A program made the position numbers and the translations under genes. A stretch of DNA of 64,000 nucleotides, taken from assembly GCA_964035575.1 (NCBI GenBank), contig OZ037891.1, positions 62,001 through 126,000 on the forward strand, in the 5' to 3' direction. Shown here one piece after another: positions 1 to 12,700 of this stretch. The DNA comes from Rhynchopus sp. YZ270_cl-10 (taxonomy: Eukaryota > Euglenozoa > Diplonemea > Diplonemida > Diplonemidae). The notes beneath the pieces were generated by a model. That model saw only the letters and a list, made by a program, of their open reading frames with translations, searched no databases and had not been told where the DNA came from. Position 1 is the first letter of the stretch; each line of letters starts with the position of its first letter.

Positions 1-2
1 GC

Positions 3-3000
3 GCTAACTTGGTGGCTCTCCGGAAGCCTGCAAAGGGGCCGGGCCTGGAGGAGGACGTGCGACCGATTGCGGTTGGGGACACTCTCCGCAGACTGGTGGG
101 AAAGATTCTGTCGGCGCGAGTGCGGGTGCCTGCTAGGACGCTTCTTCTTCGAGGGAACCAGGTGGGGGTGGCAACGGCAAGGGGGGCGGCAGTGGCGACT
201 GATGTTATCTCGCAGTACGCCGTGCGCAACCGCGGAAAAGGTAAAGTCATTTTGAAAATTGACTACCGTAACGCGTTCAACTGCGTAGACCGCCTGTCGA
301 TGCTAAGAGCGGTCGACGCGAACCTCCCCGAGCTGGCCCCATGGGTGCGATGGTGTTACCTGGAGCCCTCCAGCCTGTATTATGGTGGAGATACCATAAG
401 GTCACAGCGCGGAGCTCAACAAGGAGATCCCTTGGGCCCGCTTCTCTTCTCCCTGACCATCCACCAGATGGCGCTAGAGCTGAAGGGGCACCCAGGCCTG
501 GATGGGACTTTGTGGTACCTCGATGACGGCTCTCTGCGGGGGTCCCCTAAGGCGGTTTTTGAGGCGTACCAGGTTCTGCGCACTCGTAGCTCCGAACTGG
601 GGTTGGAGGTGAACGCGAACAAGTGTGAGCTCATCTCCACTGGTGGCGTCTCCAAGGAGGATCTCGAGGCCGTGGGGTTCACGTTGAACGAGGGTGGACA
701 GGACGCCATGGGTGAAGGCGGGTTTCGGCTGTTGGATGTGGATGGGTTCGATTTCTTGGGCATCCCCATTGGGTCTGCGGCTTTCTGCGAGGAGTACATG
801 GCCCGGAAGGTGGACGATTCCCGCCGCAACCTGGAAGCCCTTGTGGACCTCGGGGACTCCCAGGCAGCCTTCTACGTACTGAGATACTGCGAAGGCTACT
901 GCCGCATGGTGTTCTACATGCGGGGGATCCCACAGTGCGCGGAGTACCTGACGGCTTTTGACGACCTGATTGACAGGTGCCTGGCTGCGCTTCTGCATGA
1001 CCCGGATGGGGCGCTGCCGGAGTTGGCAAGGGCGCAGGCGGCGCTTCCTGTGGCGCTTGGGGGGCTGGGTATCCGTCGCACAGTGGACCATCGGACGGCT
1101 GCGTCCCTCGCCTCTCAGTCAGGGAACCTGCAACTGTCGCAGGCCTTGGACCCTGCCTTCACCTGGGATGAGGAGAGATGGAACAGCGCGGCTGAGGAGT
1201 ACAACTCCAGGGTACCGGTGGCGTTTCACGTGGACAGGGCTCAGCCGAAGAAGATCCTGGAGCAGCAGAGTCTGTCAGCTGCGGTGATTGACGCCCAGGC
1301 AGACAAGTTGATGCAACAGCTCTGCATGCGAGACCGAGCACGGATGAAGTCCCTTCTCCTGCCGCTTTCTGGGACGTACCTCACGGCGACACCCTCAGCA
1401 AGGAACCAGATGTCTTCAGCGGACTTTGCGGTTGTGACCCGTTTCCGACTAGGGGTGGCCATCCATGCGGAGGGAACGACTTGCTCGGCATGTCAGGGGG
1501 GGCAGAAAAGGGTTGTCATGGACTCCTTTGGCGACCACACCTTTGGCTGCCCCTACGCCAAACACCGCGTCGCCCGCCACAACGCCTTGCGGGATTCGGT
1601 GTACAGAGCGGCTCAAGGGGCGGGCTTGGACCCTGCTTTGGAGGAGACCGTGAGAGTGGATTTGGAGTCGAAGAAGCGGCCAGGCGACGTCTACCTCCCA
1701 GTAGGAGTGGCGGAAAATGGACCTCGTTGTTTGGACATCACCCACGTGTGCCCCACCTTGCCTTCCTACAGAACAGGGGCCTCGAAGTTTGTGGGCTGGT
1801 CGGCGAAGAACCAGGGCCAGGTCAAACGGGAGAAGCACGAGCGGGATTTGAACAAGATCAACACCAAGTTCTCCCCTATTGTGTTTGAAGCCTTCGGGGG
1901 TGCAGGCGACGAGGCGAACCTCTTGATTGCGCAGCTTGGAGGCCTGACGACGGGACAGACGTCGCACCTGACAGGGTCGGCAGAGTTGCGCATCCGGGAG
2001 AGCATTGCGGTGGCGTACCAGAAAAAGGTCGCATCTTCCTTTCTGGAGCGGGGTGCTATGTGTGTAGGGATTGCCACCCTGAAGCGGGAGCCGTGTGTGG
2101 AGGTAGATGTGGCACCGTCTGCAGAGGACATGGACCGGTTTGGACGCCGCAGTGCAGGGGCCGTGGAACCTCTCTGTGATGATGCGAACCCTGACGACGA
2201 TATGAGTCGTCCTGCTCCAGACCGGTCGGAGGAGCAGCAGGGGAAGCGCAAGAGGGACGTGAAGCCGGACCACGTGGAGCCACCGAGGAAGCGGACCGGG
2301 AGGTTCGATTCGGCTACCGTGATTCCGGAAGGGCCGGGTCTCGATGTGGTGCGTGAGTGGGAGTTTTTGCGTGAGTGCCCGGCAGCGCAGAGGCCTCGGG
2401 CGACGGAACAGGCGGCCAAGCTGGGAGCCTCGAAGGTGACTTGGTCGTTTGTGGCGGGGGACTGTGCTTTTGAGGCTTTGCTCTTCGCCACTGGGCGCAC
2501 GGATTTGTCGGTGGAGGGTCTGCGCCAGGCGGCAGTGAAGAAGGTCCAGGGCCGCGCTGATCTGTCGAGTGCGGCTGTCCCTAATTTTGGGGTCTGGCAG
2601 CGGCTGATGACGAGTGGGGACAGAGGAGACGAGCGTACGTGGGCGGATGCCATTGCAGTGGCGGGGGCAGGGGAGGCTCTTGAGGTATCTGTGGTCATCC
2701 TCAACGAGTTCGCCCGCCCTTCTCTGATGGTGCCAAGAAAACGGCCTAAGGCAGTGGTCCTTCTCCTCCACTCGGGTGACCAGGATGCGGCAGATGGATC
2801 CGGCAGTATCCCGGGACACTACGAGCCCCTCACCATGGACCCGGCTCTGCAGCAGCACATCCTGTCTTTTGAGGCCACAGGTGGTAAGGGGGAGTGCCAG
2901 TCAGAGCGCCCCATGGCTTTTGTGGGAGCGAGGGAGGCGGAGGCGTCGAACACTTTCCTGCAGTGCGAACAATGCAGCAAGCTCTTCGATGCGTCGGACG

Positions 3001-5066
3001 CACACTTCTGCTGTCACACGTGTGGTGGCTTGGCATGTCTGCACTGCGCTCAGGGGTCCAAGCACTGCCCTCTGTCGCAAATTGGCAGGGCGGAATACTT
3101 CAGTGCCCTGTCTTTTTTGCACTCGAATGTTCCGGCTCAGGCTGCCTCTGCGGAGGGGAGCGGAGACCCACCACCTAAACGGGCTCCTTCTCCAGCAGTG
3201 CCAGCTCCCGAGGGCGAGGACGTCGAGGAGGTAGACACGCCAATGGCGGGCGAAGAGGGGCAGCAGGCAGAACAGAAGCAGCAGAAGCACGAGAAGCAAC
3301 GGAAACAGCAGAAGCAGCAACAACAAAAGGCGGACCAGGAGAAGAAGGAAGCGTTGCAGCGTGCGTCGGACGCGTGGCAGCAAGCCCTGGAGGTACGGCG
3401 GGAGCATCGTCGGTCGTGGGGACCGGATTTGGCCGCGCTTCGGGGCACTTTTGGCGACCGCCAGCAGGAGTTGAGTCGTTTCCTGGAGGAACAGAATGTG
3501 CGTCTGGACCAGGCGAAGGCGGCGGACAGGCATCGTGTGGAGGAGCTGACCGCCAGGCACAAGCGGGAACTCGCAGAGGACGCGAAGAGGATGCATGCGC
3601 AGTACTTGGAAGACTGCGATCGGCACCCCGAAGCAGGAGAGTCGCTCCGGGCGGAGTATGACAGGCAACGCTGCGAGAGGCATTACGCCATCGCAGCTAA
3701 GCATGAGTCGGAGCAGAAGGCGACCACTCTGGTGTTGACGGCGGTGAACCTCTCCCGACAGCTGGAGGCAGAACGCATGGTGGCATACGGGCGGTGCTTT
3801 GGGGTGGTGTGCGAAGGGCGGCTATTCCTCCCCTGCCATGCGGTGCGGAGAGCGGTGGGCGACGACCCTGAAGGACTCGAACCTGACTGTGTCGGCGACT
3901 GGATGGCTCTCTTTGGTCCTCAAGGTGCTTCTCCGTGCCCGGGCGAGTTCCTGTACTGCTGGGCGACACAGCAGCCGTGGAGTGGGAACGGGGAGGGGGA
4001 CGGTGATTGCCCGGAGTCGGTGGTCGCCCGTCAGGCGGTTAGGAAGATAGCAGGGGAGGCCGGATACTGCGACACCTGGGGCAAGACCAGCGCGGTCATC
4101 GTCGTTCGGGAAGGCAGGGTCAGCTGGGGAACCCCTTCTCGGGATCAGCTGGAGGAGGAGGTGGGGCGACAGGCCGAGGCGGCAGACACCGAGGTGCGTG
4201 TGAAGGTGGAGGAGATGGATGATGATGAGCAGGAGCAGGAGGAGGACCTCGACACCGCGATGGAGGGGGCGGATCGCTCGCATTCTCTGTCAGTGGAAGG
4301 CATCCCTGACCAGAAGAAGCAAGCGAGGGTGAGGGAATTGCTGAGGGCGCAGAGCGAGGCTTGGATGTGGACGGAGGAGGAGCGGACGGAGAGGGGGGGT
4401 CTTTTCCCGTGCCTCACCATGGGGTCGCCGGTGCCTTCTTCTGTGACGAAGTGGATCTCCCTGTTCCACTACCGTCAGGGAGAGAAACAGGATGGCAGAC
4501 CCTTGTTGTCACTCCCCCTCTCTACCGCTACTTTCACTCAGTGGTATGAGGTGATGAAGGTGGTGGGTTTGCATGAGTGGTCGGTTAAGGAAAAGTGCAA
4601 GGCAAAGTCGACGTTGCATGCCCTGACGGACAACCGGAGCAGTAGGGGGCAGGCCTTTGCAGCGGAGAGTACAAGGAGGGAGAATGAGGCACGAGCGGCT
4701 CGAGAGGGAATAGGCCGACAACCTCAAGCCTCCTCTTCTTCTTCTTCTTCCTCCACCTCTGCAGGCCGTGGCACTACAACCTCCATCGCCCAACCTGCAG
4801 TCTCCACTTCTTCCTCCTCCTCATCGGCAGGCCGTGGCAATGCAACCTCCTCCGCCCAACCTGCTCCTTCCCCAGCTCCCAAAGGACCCCAGCGCCATGC
4901 AGCTCAGGGTAGGTCCAACACGTCGAACGTGTTCACCGACTCAGTGGCACAAGCGACGCAGCATGTGCTCTCGCCCCAGGAGGTGCAGAGAGGGCGCAAT
5001 GGTCGCGGTGGTGGACAGAAGGGGAGACAGAGCGGAGGAAGGAAGGGGAACAAGGGGAAGAATTAG
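3..5066 (+). CDS. Retrotransposon A polyprotein, C-terminal part (RT-RLE-OTU), partial
   Basis: The reading frame is open from the first base, so the N-terminus lies outside the window. It corresponds to residues from about 1552 onward of the polyprotein of D. Visible in order: the rest of the reverse transcriptase with Asp in KIDYRNAFN and the YLDD box at about 516-519; a CCHC knuckle (CSAC...GDHTFGC); a PD-(D/E)XK-like endonuclease core (RPGD then LDITH); basic patch KRKRDVKP; OTU-like protease (VAGDCAFEAL ... GHYEPL); a Cys-rich finger; a Gln/Lys-rich coiled coil; and Ser-rich and Gly/Arg-rich tails. No stop or frameshift interrupts it. It shares diagnostic residues with D (AVRNRGK, EPSSLYYGG, DQEKKE, FTDSVA) and differs from D at LSAAVIDAQ versus LSSAVIDAQ. 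The TTG at 9 is internal, not a start. Confidence 0.85.
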   Translation, partial: ANLVALRKPAKGPGLEEDVRPIAVGDTLRRLVGKILSARVRVPARTLLLRGNQVGVATARGAAVATDVISQYAVRNRGKGKVILKIDYRNAFNCVDRLSMLRAVDANLPELAPWVRWCYLEPSSLYYGGDTIRSQRGAQQGDPLGPLLFSLTIHQMALELKGHPGLDGTLWYLDDGSLRGSPKAVFEAYQVLRTRSSELGLEVNANKCELISTGGVSKEDLEAVGFTLNEGGQDAMGEGGFRLLDVDGFDFLGIPIGSAAFCEEYMARKVDDSRRNLEALVDLGDSQAAFYVLRYCEGYCRMVFYMRGIPQCAEYLTAFDDLIDRCLAALLHDPDGALPELARAQAALPVALGGLGIRRTVDHRTAASLASQSGNLQLSQALDPAFTWDEERWNSAAEEYNSRVPVAFHVDRAQPKKILEQQSLSAAVIDAQADKLMQQLCMRDRARMKSLLLPLSGTYLTATPSARNQMSSADFAVVTRFRLGVAIHAEGTTCSACQGGQKRVVMDSFGDHTFGCPYAKHRVARHNALRDSVYRAAQGAGLDPALEETVRVDLESKKRPGDVYLPVGVAENGPRCLDITHVCPTLPSYRTGASKFVGWSAKNQGQVKREKHERDLNKINTKFSPIVFEAFGGAGDEANLLIAQLGGLTTGQTSHLTGSAELRIRESIAVAYQKKVASSFLERGAMCVGIATLKREPCVEVDVAPSAEDMDRFGRRSAGAVEPLCDDANPDDDMSRPAPDRSEEQQGKRKRDVKPDHVEPPRKRTGRFDSATVIPEGPGLDVVREWEFLRECPAAQRPRATEQAAKLGASKVTWSFVAGDCAFEALLFATGRTDLSVEGLRQAAVKKVQGRADLSSAAVPNFGVWQRLMTSGDRGDERTWADAIAVAGAGEALEVSVVILNEFARPSLMVPRKRPKAVVLLLHSGDQDAADGSGSIPGHYEPLTMDPALQQHILSFEATGGKGECQSERPMAFVGAREAEASNTFLQCEQCSKLFDASDAHFCCHTCGGLACLHCAQGSKHCPLSQIGRAEYFSALSFLHSNVPAQAASAEGSGDPPPKRAPSPAVPAPEGEDVEEVDTPMAGEEGQQAEQKQQKHEKQRKQQKQQQQKADQEKKEALQRASDAWQQALEVRREHRRSWGPDLAALRGTFGDRQQELSRFLEEQNVRLDQAKAADRHRVEELTARHKRELAEDAKRMHAQYLEDCDRHPEAGESLRAEYDRQRCERHYAIAAKHESEQKATTLVLTAVNLSRQLEAERMVAYGRCFGVVCEGRLFLPCHAVRRAVGDDPEGLEPDCVGDWMALFGPQGASPCPGEFLYCWATQQPWSGNGEGDGDCPESVVARQAVRKIAGEAGYCDTWGKTSAVIVVREGRVSWGTPSRDQLEEEVGRQAEAADTEVRVKVEEMDDDEQEQEEDLDTAMEGADRSHSLSVEGIPDQKKQARVRELLRAQSEAWMWTEEERTERGGLFPCLTMGSPVPSSVTKWISLFHYRQGEKQDGRPLLSLPLSTATFTQWYEVMKVVGLHEWSVKEKCKAKSTLHALTDNRSSRGQAFAAESTRRENEARAAREGIGRQPQASSSSSSSSTSAGRGTTTSIAQPAVSTSSSSSSAGRGNATSSAQPAPSPAPKGPQRHAAQGRSNTSNVFTDSVAQATQHVLSPQEVQRGRNGRGGGQKGRQSGGRKGNKGKN

Positions 5067-5946
5067 AGTGAGAGTTAGAGGGTGAGAGTGTGTGTATAGA
5101 AGCGTGTAGAGAATGACAGTTTGCCCCATGTTTATTTTTAACCCTTTTTATTTTGTGTTTTTTGTTCTTTTCATCCTTTGGGGTTTGCCCCCCCCTTTCC
5201 CCCCTTTCCGCCCCCCTTCCTTTTTGTTAATATTTTTGGTTGGCTGCTGGCTAGGACGGGTCTACCCCAGCGACGGCCCTTACCCCTTGGACGAGGCTCT
5301 GAGGGTAGAGGGCAGTCTTGGAGTAAGACCTGTCTAAGAGCCAGGCCAGTGGCATCAGGAGCCATTGGGCCACTTTTATAGATTGTGCAGTAGAGTAGAG
5401 TTTGTACAGAACTCTTGTCCTTTGAGTTTCTTTTTTCACTCCTTTAGTTTTTCATTTTTACCTTGTGAAGGTCAATTTCAATTTTTCATTTTTCAAAACC
5501 ACCACAGGTAAGCACGAGACCCACCATTGTTGTTGTTGATTTTGTTGTGCGTTATTGTTGTTTTCCCCTTTGGGTGTCAGTCAGTCGGGTCAGGTCACAC
5601 TTACAGAAGTTCTCAAAAATTTTCACCAAAAAGAAAACTACTAAAAAGATTATGGAACTTCCTTTTTATTTGTTTGTGTGTTACAGAGGAAACGGCTCAC
5701 TCAATCCCCTCCTTCTCCTTCTCCTCCCCTTCTCCTCCCCTCCCCTCCCCAAGACAAAGCAAAATAAAACTACACCGGTAGACAGAGCAACCCTCCCGTC
5801 CCATCCCCTCCCCTTTTCCTTTTGGGAAAAATTGCACTCACATACGACCCTTTTGCTTATTTGCAGGGAAGTGTTGGTTGTAGTTGTCCCACATGCTTTC
5901 TATTTTAGTGCCACTAACTGTGTTTTCAGGCACTGTCTTGCCAGTA

Positions 5947-5948
<2 letters not shown>
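5067..5948 (+). other. 3' UTR of element A up to the insertion site
   Basis: This is non-coding sequence matching the 3' UTR of D (44356-45220). Compared with D it has one extra block of about 17 bp in a CT-rich stretch near 5715-5745. It ends at the CCAGTACA boundary and abuts a run of 59 T, the poly(A) tail of minus-strand element B. No gene is seen here; the small open frames are low-complexity shadows. Confidence 0.8.
5939..5948 (+). repeat. Left target-site duplication of the B+E insertion (TGCCAGTACA)
   Basis: TGCCAGTACA sits directly before the T59 tract that is B's poly(A) tail on the minus strand. It recurs at 34374-34383 immediately outside the 5' end of E. In intact 3' UTRs (D at 45211-45230) the sequence is single copy and continues into ATAGTAAAGT. 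Length is 8-10 bp, because the outer TG may instead belong to the 5' end of E. Confidence 0.75.
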
Positions 5949-6008
<60 letters not shown>

Positions 6009-6792
6009 TTCCACATCAAACTGGACAGGGCAAGGGGGGTACGTTTATAATGCACATGAAAGGCGCTTGGTCCGAGCGAAGCGAGGGCCAAAAGTCTTAC
6101 AATCAGTACATGTGCCGGTTTAGTTAGAACGAGGCACAAAAGTGAATTAAACGAGGGAGATATTTGTCATCAGCATGTCGCCCTATTATGTATCGTTGTT
6201 TGCCGAGCGAAGCGAGGCATACAACTATATTTAGCTCTATGACAATTTGGGATAAAGGAGGGGTGAACATTAACACGGGAGAGGCAGGGGTGAATATAGA
6301 CTGTCCAGTCTGTGTGGTTTTGCTGTATTTCCAGTATTGGTGCCCAGCTGGTTCTGGAGGGGAGGAAGGGGCGGGATGGGGCTTTCTTTTTACAATACGA
6401 AGTTCCTTTCTTGTTACTTTTGTTTTGTCTCTTGTAGTCTTTTTTGTTTGGATGATTAACGCCAGTAGCGACCCCCCATGGAACTCGTAGGGGATGGGGT
6501 GGGGGAAAAAATCTCCGTCGCTTACTCCTAGGCCGACGCCCACAGACAAACCGCCTCCTTGGCTTACTCCTGACGTTTTCTGTGAGGGGGAAGATTTGGA
6601 ATTTACATACAAGGGGCTTGACACCAGGGGGATTACACACATGTATCTAATGGGAGGGGTTGGGGGTAAAAAGGAAACAGGGAACTAAACAGGTGTTGCT
6701 ACACACAAAAGTTGGGGTGGGGGAAAATAACAGAGAAGGGAAGGGCAACAGTGCCCACATAAACCACAATCACAACCAATCGCGAGGCCCTT

Positions 6793-9700
6793 CTATTTGA
6801 AGGTCGCCTCCATCATCAGCACCAGGACCGCCCTAAGCGCCCCGTACTGACTCGTCTGCCGTCCTCCGACGCGCCCCAGCTCCTCCCGCTGATCCCACCA
6901 CGCGTCCAGCGCCTCGTACGCCACCTCCGGTGCCAAGGGAGTCATTCCCTCTCGCCTGGTCCCTCCCCTGGGGAAGAAGCAGTCCGCCCACTCTTCGACA
7001 TTTCTCGGCACCCTGTCCCCTTCCTTCTGGCTGTGTGGGACTAACCCTTTCGCCTCCACATCCGACCCTCGCGAGATAGGGGGAGAAGGCCGCCTTGCTG
7101 TGGTCTCCGCAGACCTGTCCTCCACTACACCGGAGCGACGAGTGTGGTTCCCCTGCGCCCGCCGCGAAGTCCCAAGGGTGGTCAGCTTCGTCCTTCTTTC
7201 CGCGTGGGACTTAGCCGTCCATCCACCAGTCTTCGCTGAACCCAAGTGGTGGTCACCAGTCAGAGCTGTTGGTGTGGTGTTGTAGCTCTGCTCTGATGGC
7301 CCCCAGACGAAGGATTCTGCTGCGGTTGCGGTGTTGTTGTCCATGGTGGTGTCGTGGTCGGCGCAGTCGGCGGAATCCTCCTCATCCATAACCTCCTCCT
7401 TCACCTCCGTTGCCGCGTCCTGTGGGGGAGCTGGGTTGCTGTTGTAGTAGCTACCTCCCACTGTCTGCGATGTTGTCGGCTGAACTGGCTGAACTGGCTG
7501 AACTGGCTTTGCCCTCAGCACACACTTTGCGTTGGCGCTCCCACATCCCTCACACCATGTGCGCTCGCAGGAACTACAAAACCAGTGGGGGACACTACAT
7601 TCGGTGATGAGTGCGCAGTTTTCGCACGTGAGCAATTCCCCCTGTCTCCCCGGGCGCTCCTCCATCCGTGACAGCGCTCCGGTGCTGTGGCACTGCATCT
7701 CTGGAAGGGGGGTGTCGGGGGCAAGGCTTCGCAGATATGCAAACGTGTTGTCTGTCATGCATAACGGCGAGAAGTGGCCAGCCTCGTGAGCTCCTGTGTG
7801 CAGCACTGCTACGGCCCCGTTCGACTTGCTGGCTGGTCTATGGATGTGCACCTTAGAGTCCGATGACACGACCGCCACAATGACTACCTGCAAAGCCCGT
7901 GCCAGACCCGCCAGTGCTGTCTGGTCCGCCCACGACCTGCGATCCCTGTTCCCTGCCAGGCTCATCCATCGCACCCAGGTCGCGAGGTCGGGCATCGCAT
8001 TTCTCGCCAGGTCAGCATCTCTCTTCACTCTCTCCACCGCCAGGGACCGAAGGGTCGACGATGTCACCACCTTCCAGCTCCGCACTGACCAGCACACTGC
8101 GTCGAACGCACAGTCTCCTACTCGGAACGGCACGGGCACCTGCGGTCGGGACAGCCCCCACTTCACCAAGTTGGCCTCCAGTTCGCTGTGGGGGGTTGGG
8201 TCCTGTGCTGCTGTCTCTGGCGCCGTTTCCTTCTCGTTGCCTGTCTCTGGCTCCTCCTCCGCACTCACCCTGATGTCTCCCTGGTGGTCGTCTGTCACTT
8301 CCAGGTTAGGTAGATGGTCGGGGGGCAAGCGTATCAAGTCCCCCTCTTCCGGGTCGACGGTGGGATCTAAGTCCACACGCTCTCGCAGAGGACCCCTCAG
8401 GCAACCAGTCAGAGACCCTCGATCCGTCGCGGCCTTCCCGATCTGTCGCTGCAGCGTCGTCCCTAGCCCCCAATTCCACCTCTGTGACATCTCCACTCTG
8501 TTCCCAAGCTTCCTGTCCGCTGCGAAACGGAGCATCTGCTGCCATATCGACGCCGCCGCGGGTCCCAGACCTCCTGTGGTCTCCAGGGCGAAGGGTGTGA
8601 ACGCCAGCCGCTCCGCCGCACACGCGTCACCATGCTTCTTCCTCTTGGCAGTTTCCGCCTTCGTCGCCGCGTACCCCTTCGCGACTGCGGCACCCTGCAC
8701 CATCGACGCTGACGTCGGCGTCCACACAGTCACATCGATAGCTCGTCCTCTCGACTCCCCGACCCCTGTGGACAGCAGAATGTCAGCGGGCTTGTTGTTG
8801 CCCAGGATGAGGTGGTTGGGTTCCAGGATGGGGCTCAGACCTGCCTCATTTGCTGCTCCATACACATAATCGCGTACTGAGTTATGTCGCAGTATACGAT
8901 GCCCACCCATTCTGCAGGCGAAGATGTGGTCCCCCCTGGTGTCCATGGGCTGGTTGCATTGCCTGCATGAGACACCCTCCGCGTATATGGGGAGGTGGAG
9001 GCGGAGTCTGGCTGCGGCCTTGAATGCAATCGGAGGGATGTAGTGCTCCCAGGTGGGGGGTGCAGTAAGCCAGGACCCTGCTTGGGGGAGGGCCAGAGAA
9101 TTGAGACGCGCCTTGTCGTACGCATCACCCTTGACGAAGAGGTCCCGCAATTGTTCCTCCAGGATCCCTGCAGACAGATCACGTTGACGCAGGGGGACGG
9201 CTGGCTGCAGCTTGGGGTCAATCCTAGCACCTTCAGCCACTTGCTCGTTGTACAGCGTTGCCGTCCGTTCCCATCCTTCGGCGTCCCAGGTGAAGCTGGG
9301 GTCCAGTTCGGTGCACAGTTGGTGCAGGCCGCTCCTTGCTCCCATGGCTGCTGCAGTCCAGTGGTCGCGGATGCGGCGCACGCCCATGCCCCCTACCCTA
9401 CATGGCAGTGCGGCCTGTCTCCGTGCTTCTTCCGGCAGGCCTCCATCCTCATCACCAAAAAGCGCGGCCAGGGCAGCGTCTACCTCCTTGTCGTACTGGC
9501 TGAGGTACTTGTGGGTGCACGCGTGACCAATGGCTCTCATGTAGAAAACCATGCGTGCAAACCCCTCGCACTGACGGAGTAATGTCAGTCCAGCCTGCGA
9601 GTCAGACACCTTCTGCAGCAGACGCAGTTGCACCGCGAATTCCTCCACCTTCTTCTCCATGTACGCTTCGCAGTACTCGTCGTCCCCGATTGGCGCCCCC

Positions 9701-12700
9701 AGGAACGCAAAGCCTCCATACTTCACGCTCATCACTTTTCCTTCACAGGCTGAGCAAGTCTCCGCCAAGTCAGTGGTGTGGCTGCACACGGGGAGGCCAG
9801 CTCTGTCCAGGTCCAACGGAGTCTGCTGTCCTAGGGCGATGACTTCACACTTTGACAGCTTCACCTTCAGCCCCAGCTCCGCACTGCGTGTCCTCACTAA
9901 CTCCAGCGCTCGAGCCACCGCCTCTGGGTTCCCCATGATCGTCCCATCATCGAGGTACCAGATGCTACAGTCGATGCCCTGGACTGCACGCACTTCGTCT
10001 GTCAGTGCTTTGATCCCCAGGGAGAAGAGTAGGGGCCCTGCGGGGTCGCCTTGCTGCGCGCCTCTGGTGGATGGGATCATCTCGTCACCATACACTAGCC
10101 CGGTGTGGGAGTTGTAGCACCATTCGACCCACGGTGAAATGGACGGGAGATATTTCCTTGTGGCTTCCAGAAAAGTCTTGCGAAAGATGCTGTTGAATGC
10201 GTTCTCGTAGTCAATCTGTACGATCACTTTGTCGCTCCCCTGGTGTCGTTTTGCGTATGCTGCCACAACCATTGTCGCCGCTTCCAGTCCACCGTCCACC
10301 GCCACCCCAACTTGTCTCCCTGGCAGCAGCACTCCTCGTGCCTTTTCCCTCACAGACGCCACCTCGATCTTGCTCACGACTCGCCGAAGTGTGTTGCCTG
10401 CAGAGATGGGGCGGACGTCGCCTTGGTCACCCTTCTTTAACGCCACCAGAGTAGCTCCTGCCATGAACATAGCTGTCTCGGAGGGGGCTTTCCCGCGTCG
10501 CAGCAGGTCCAGGACTTGCGTCATCAGTGGCAAGATGTTCAGGTCCGGGTGTTTGACCATCCACCCCTTGAGGTGATCCCCGCGCAGACCAAAGGGACCT
10601 GGAGCAGAGCCCTTTGCCATGCTATTTATGGCTTTGAGGGCGGCGATCGGCTTCAGCGGCTCGGAAGCAATTTCCGGCAGAGAAGTGGCAGGTTGGGGTT
10701 CCTCATGGGGGTGCTTTCTGCGGAGGATGTCTGTGGATTCCTCAGTACGCTCTGCCAGCCCACCCTTGTGGAGGCGGCTCATCCCTGCTGCCATCCTCCC
10801 ATTCCGCACCTCCCGGACCATCGCCTTCTCCCTTTCTTCCCACGTTGGTTCCTTCCGCTCCTTCTCCTTCTTCGTACCGCCTGTGCGATTCGCAGCTGCT
10901 CGCCACATTGCTGCGATCTCACCTTCTCTCCACTCATCCACATCCTTCTGCCGCAAGACTGCCACCTTCGTCTTGAGGTGCTTCCCACCTCGCTTCGCCG
11001 GTAGGACCAGCTTCGCGAACATGCACAAACGTTTCCAGCTTGCCTCATCGCCAACTGCGGCCACATCCTCAAGTGCCTGGGTGAACTCCACAGCGGCTGG
11101 ACGGTCGATGCTCGTGGGGATCGCATCTGTTGTCCTGATGGGGATTTGAGCTATCTCCCACCACTCCGGCAAGTCAACGTCGTCTGCCTTTTCCACTGCG
11201 GTGCGTTCCCTGGGTGTGGGCTTTGCGATCGCCTTTACCAGTTTCGCACACTGAAGACATGTCTCCTTCGATGCCGACCGTATCCCCCCACACGCTTCAC
11301 ACTGTCCTAACCCCAACTTGTTGAGGGTGTCGTGGGGGATGTGGTCGCCGGAAGACAGGTGTGCACCGATGTGTGTGCGCAGGCCGGGAACAGAGAAGGG
11401 CTGGGGACGGTGTAGACTGCTTCCGTTGCAACACGGAACAGGGCAGAAGAGCCTCGGTGCATCAGCCCCCAGAGGAGAAGGCGACTCCTTCGTCATGGCA
11501 GGGATGGGTGTTGCTGTTAGGCCTTTCGGGTCAAGCTCTGCGAAGGGGGCCGACTGGACCATTGCCAGGGCGTTCTTTGGGTCCATTTGCACTTCCTCAT
11601 AGTGATTATTGAGGAGTGAAACTACCCTGACGCGGCGGTCTTTCTGCGTCCGCAAGTCTTTCGATGAGGCTGCGGGGTTGATCGTCACCACTGGATTCGG
11701 CCCAGGCTGCACTACCGCTATCGTGGTGGACCATGCATTTGCTGCCAGGTGTAGGGTGAGGTGGTTGCCCCACACCTCAGGGTTGGTGAGGCCGTCAATG
11801 AAGCTTGACAGCTGTGCCTCGGTCTCGAAGTAGCGTCTGAGACCGGTCTTCACCTTCGTGACCCGCGCTCTGTCAGCCAGCTCAGTGCGTGCTTTGCTGA
11901 CATCCAAGTACAGCGCGTTCTTCTTACCCAGTAAGGCCACGTACATGCACTCGCCGTTGGCTGCGTTCGGCACCCTCTTCCCCCCATGCACCTCGAGGAA
12001 TGCGTCAAGGTTTGCCGCCTCCTCCGGGTTGATGTCCCCGTCTGCTCCACCTGCCAGCGCCCCGGGCCCCAGGCTTATGCTCTGAGGTGACAGCTCCCAC
12101 CCGTCCCCTGTCCCCGCCGGTCGCCTCAACCTCTGCATGAAAACCCACACCCTGCTGGCAAGTACTCGCAACCACAGCCTCCCGCTACGTGCTCTGTATC
12201 GGCCCTGTAGGAGCCCCTTCCTCAGCAGCACACTCAGCAGCTCTGCGTCCCGGATCAGTGCACAACCCAAAGCCCGTGGCGCCGATCTCCCAAGCTCATA
12301 CCCCACGCAAACCAGAGCCCAGATGGCCACCCACTGCAAAGCCACTCTCACAACGGCTGCCCTTATCCTGCGGAAAAGTTGAGAGGGCGGACGCTTGCAT
12401 GGCGCCTTGCGCCGACGGAACCTGCTCGCCTGTGCCTTGGTCCAGTTCAAGGACCTGTGACCTCGGCGCGTCCTCCTGGTCCCCCTCCTACCCACCAGCC
12501 ACAATATGAGGTGACTGAGGGTAGGGGCGCGTCTGTCCTTCCACATGTCCAGGACCGCGAAAGACACAAACACACCCCACTCAGGTGCCTCGGCTACCCA
12601 GCGGGGGTCTGGTCGGCGCAGAGAAGAAAGGCGTTCCCAAAGGATGCTCCACCAGTCAAACCCAAGCCCATGTTCTGCACGCCCCATGTGAACATTGGGG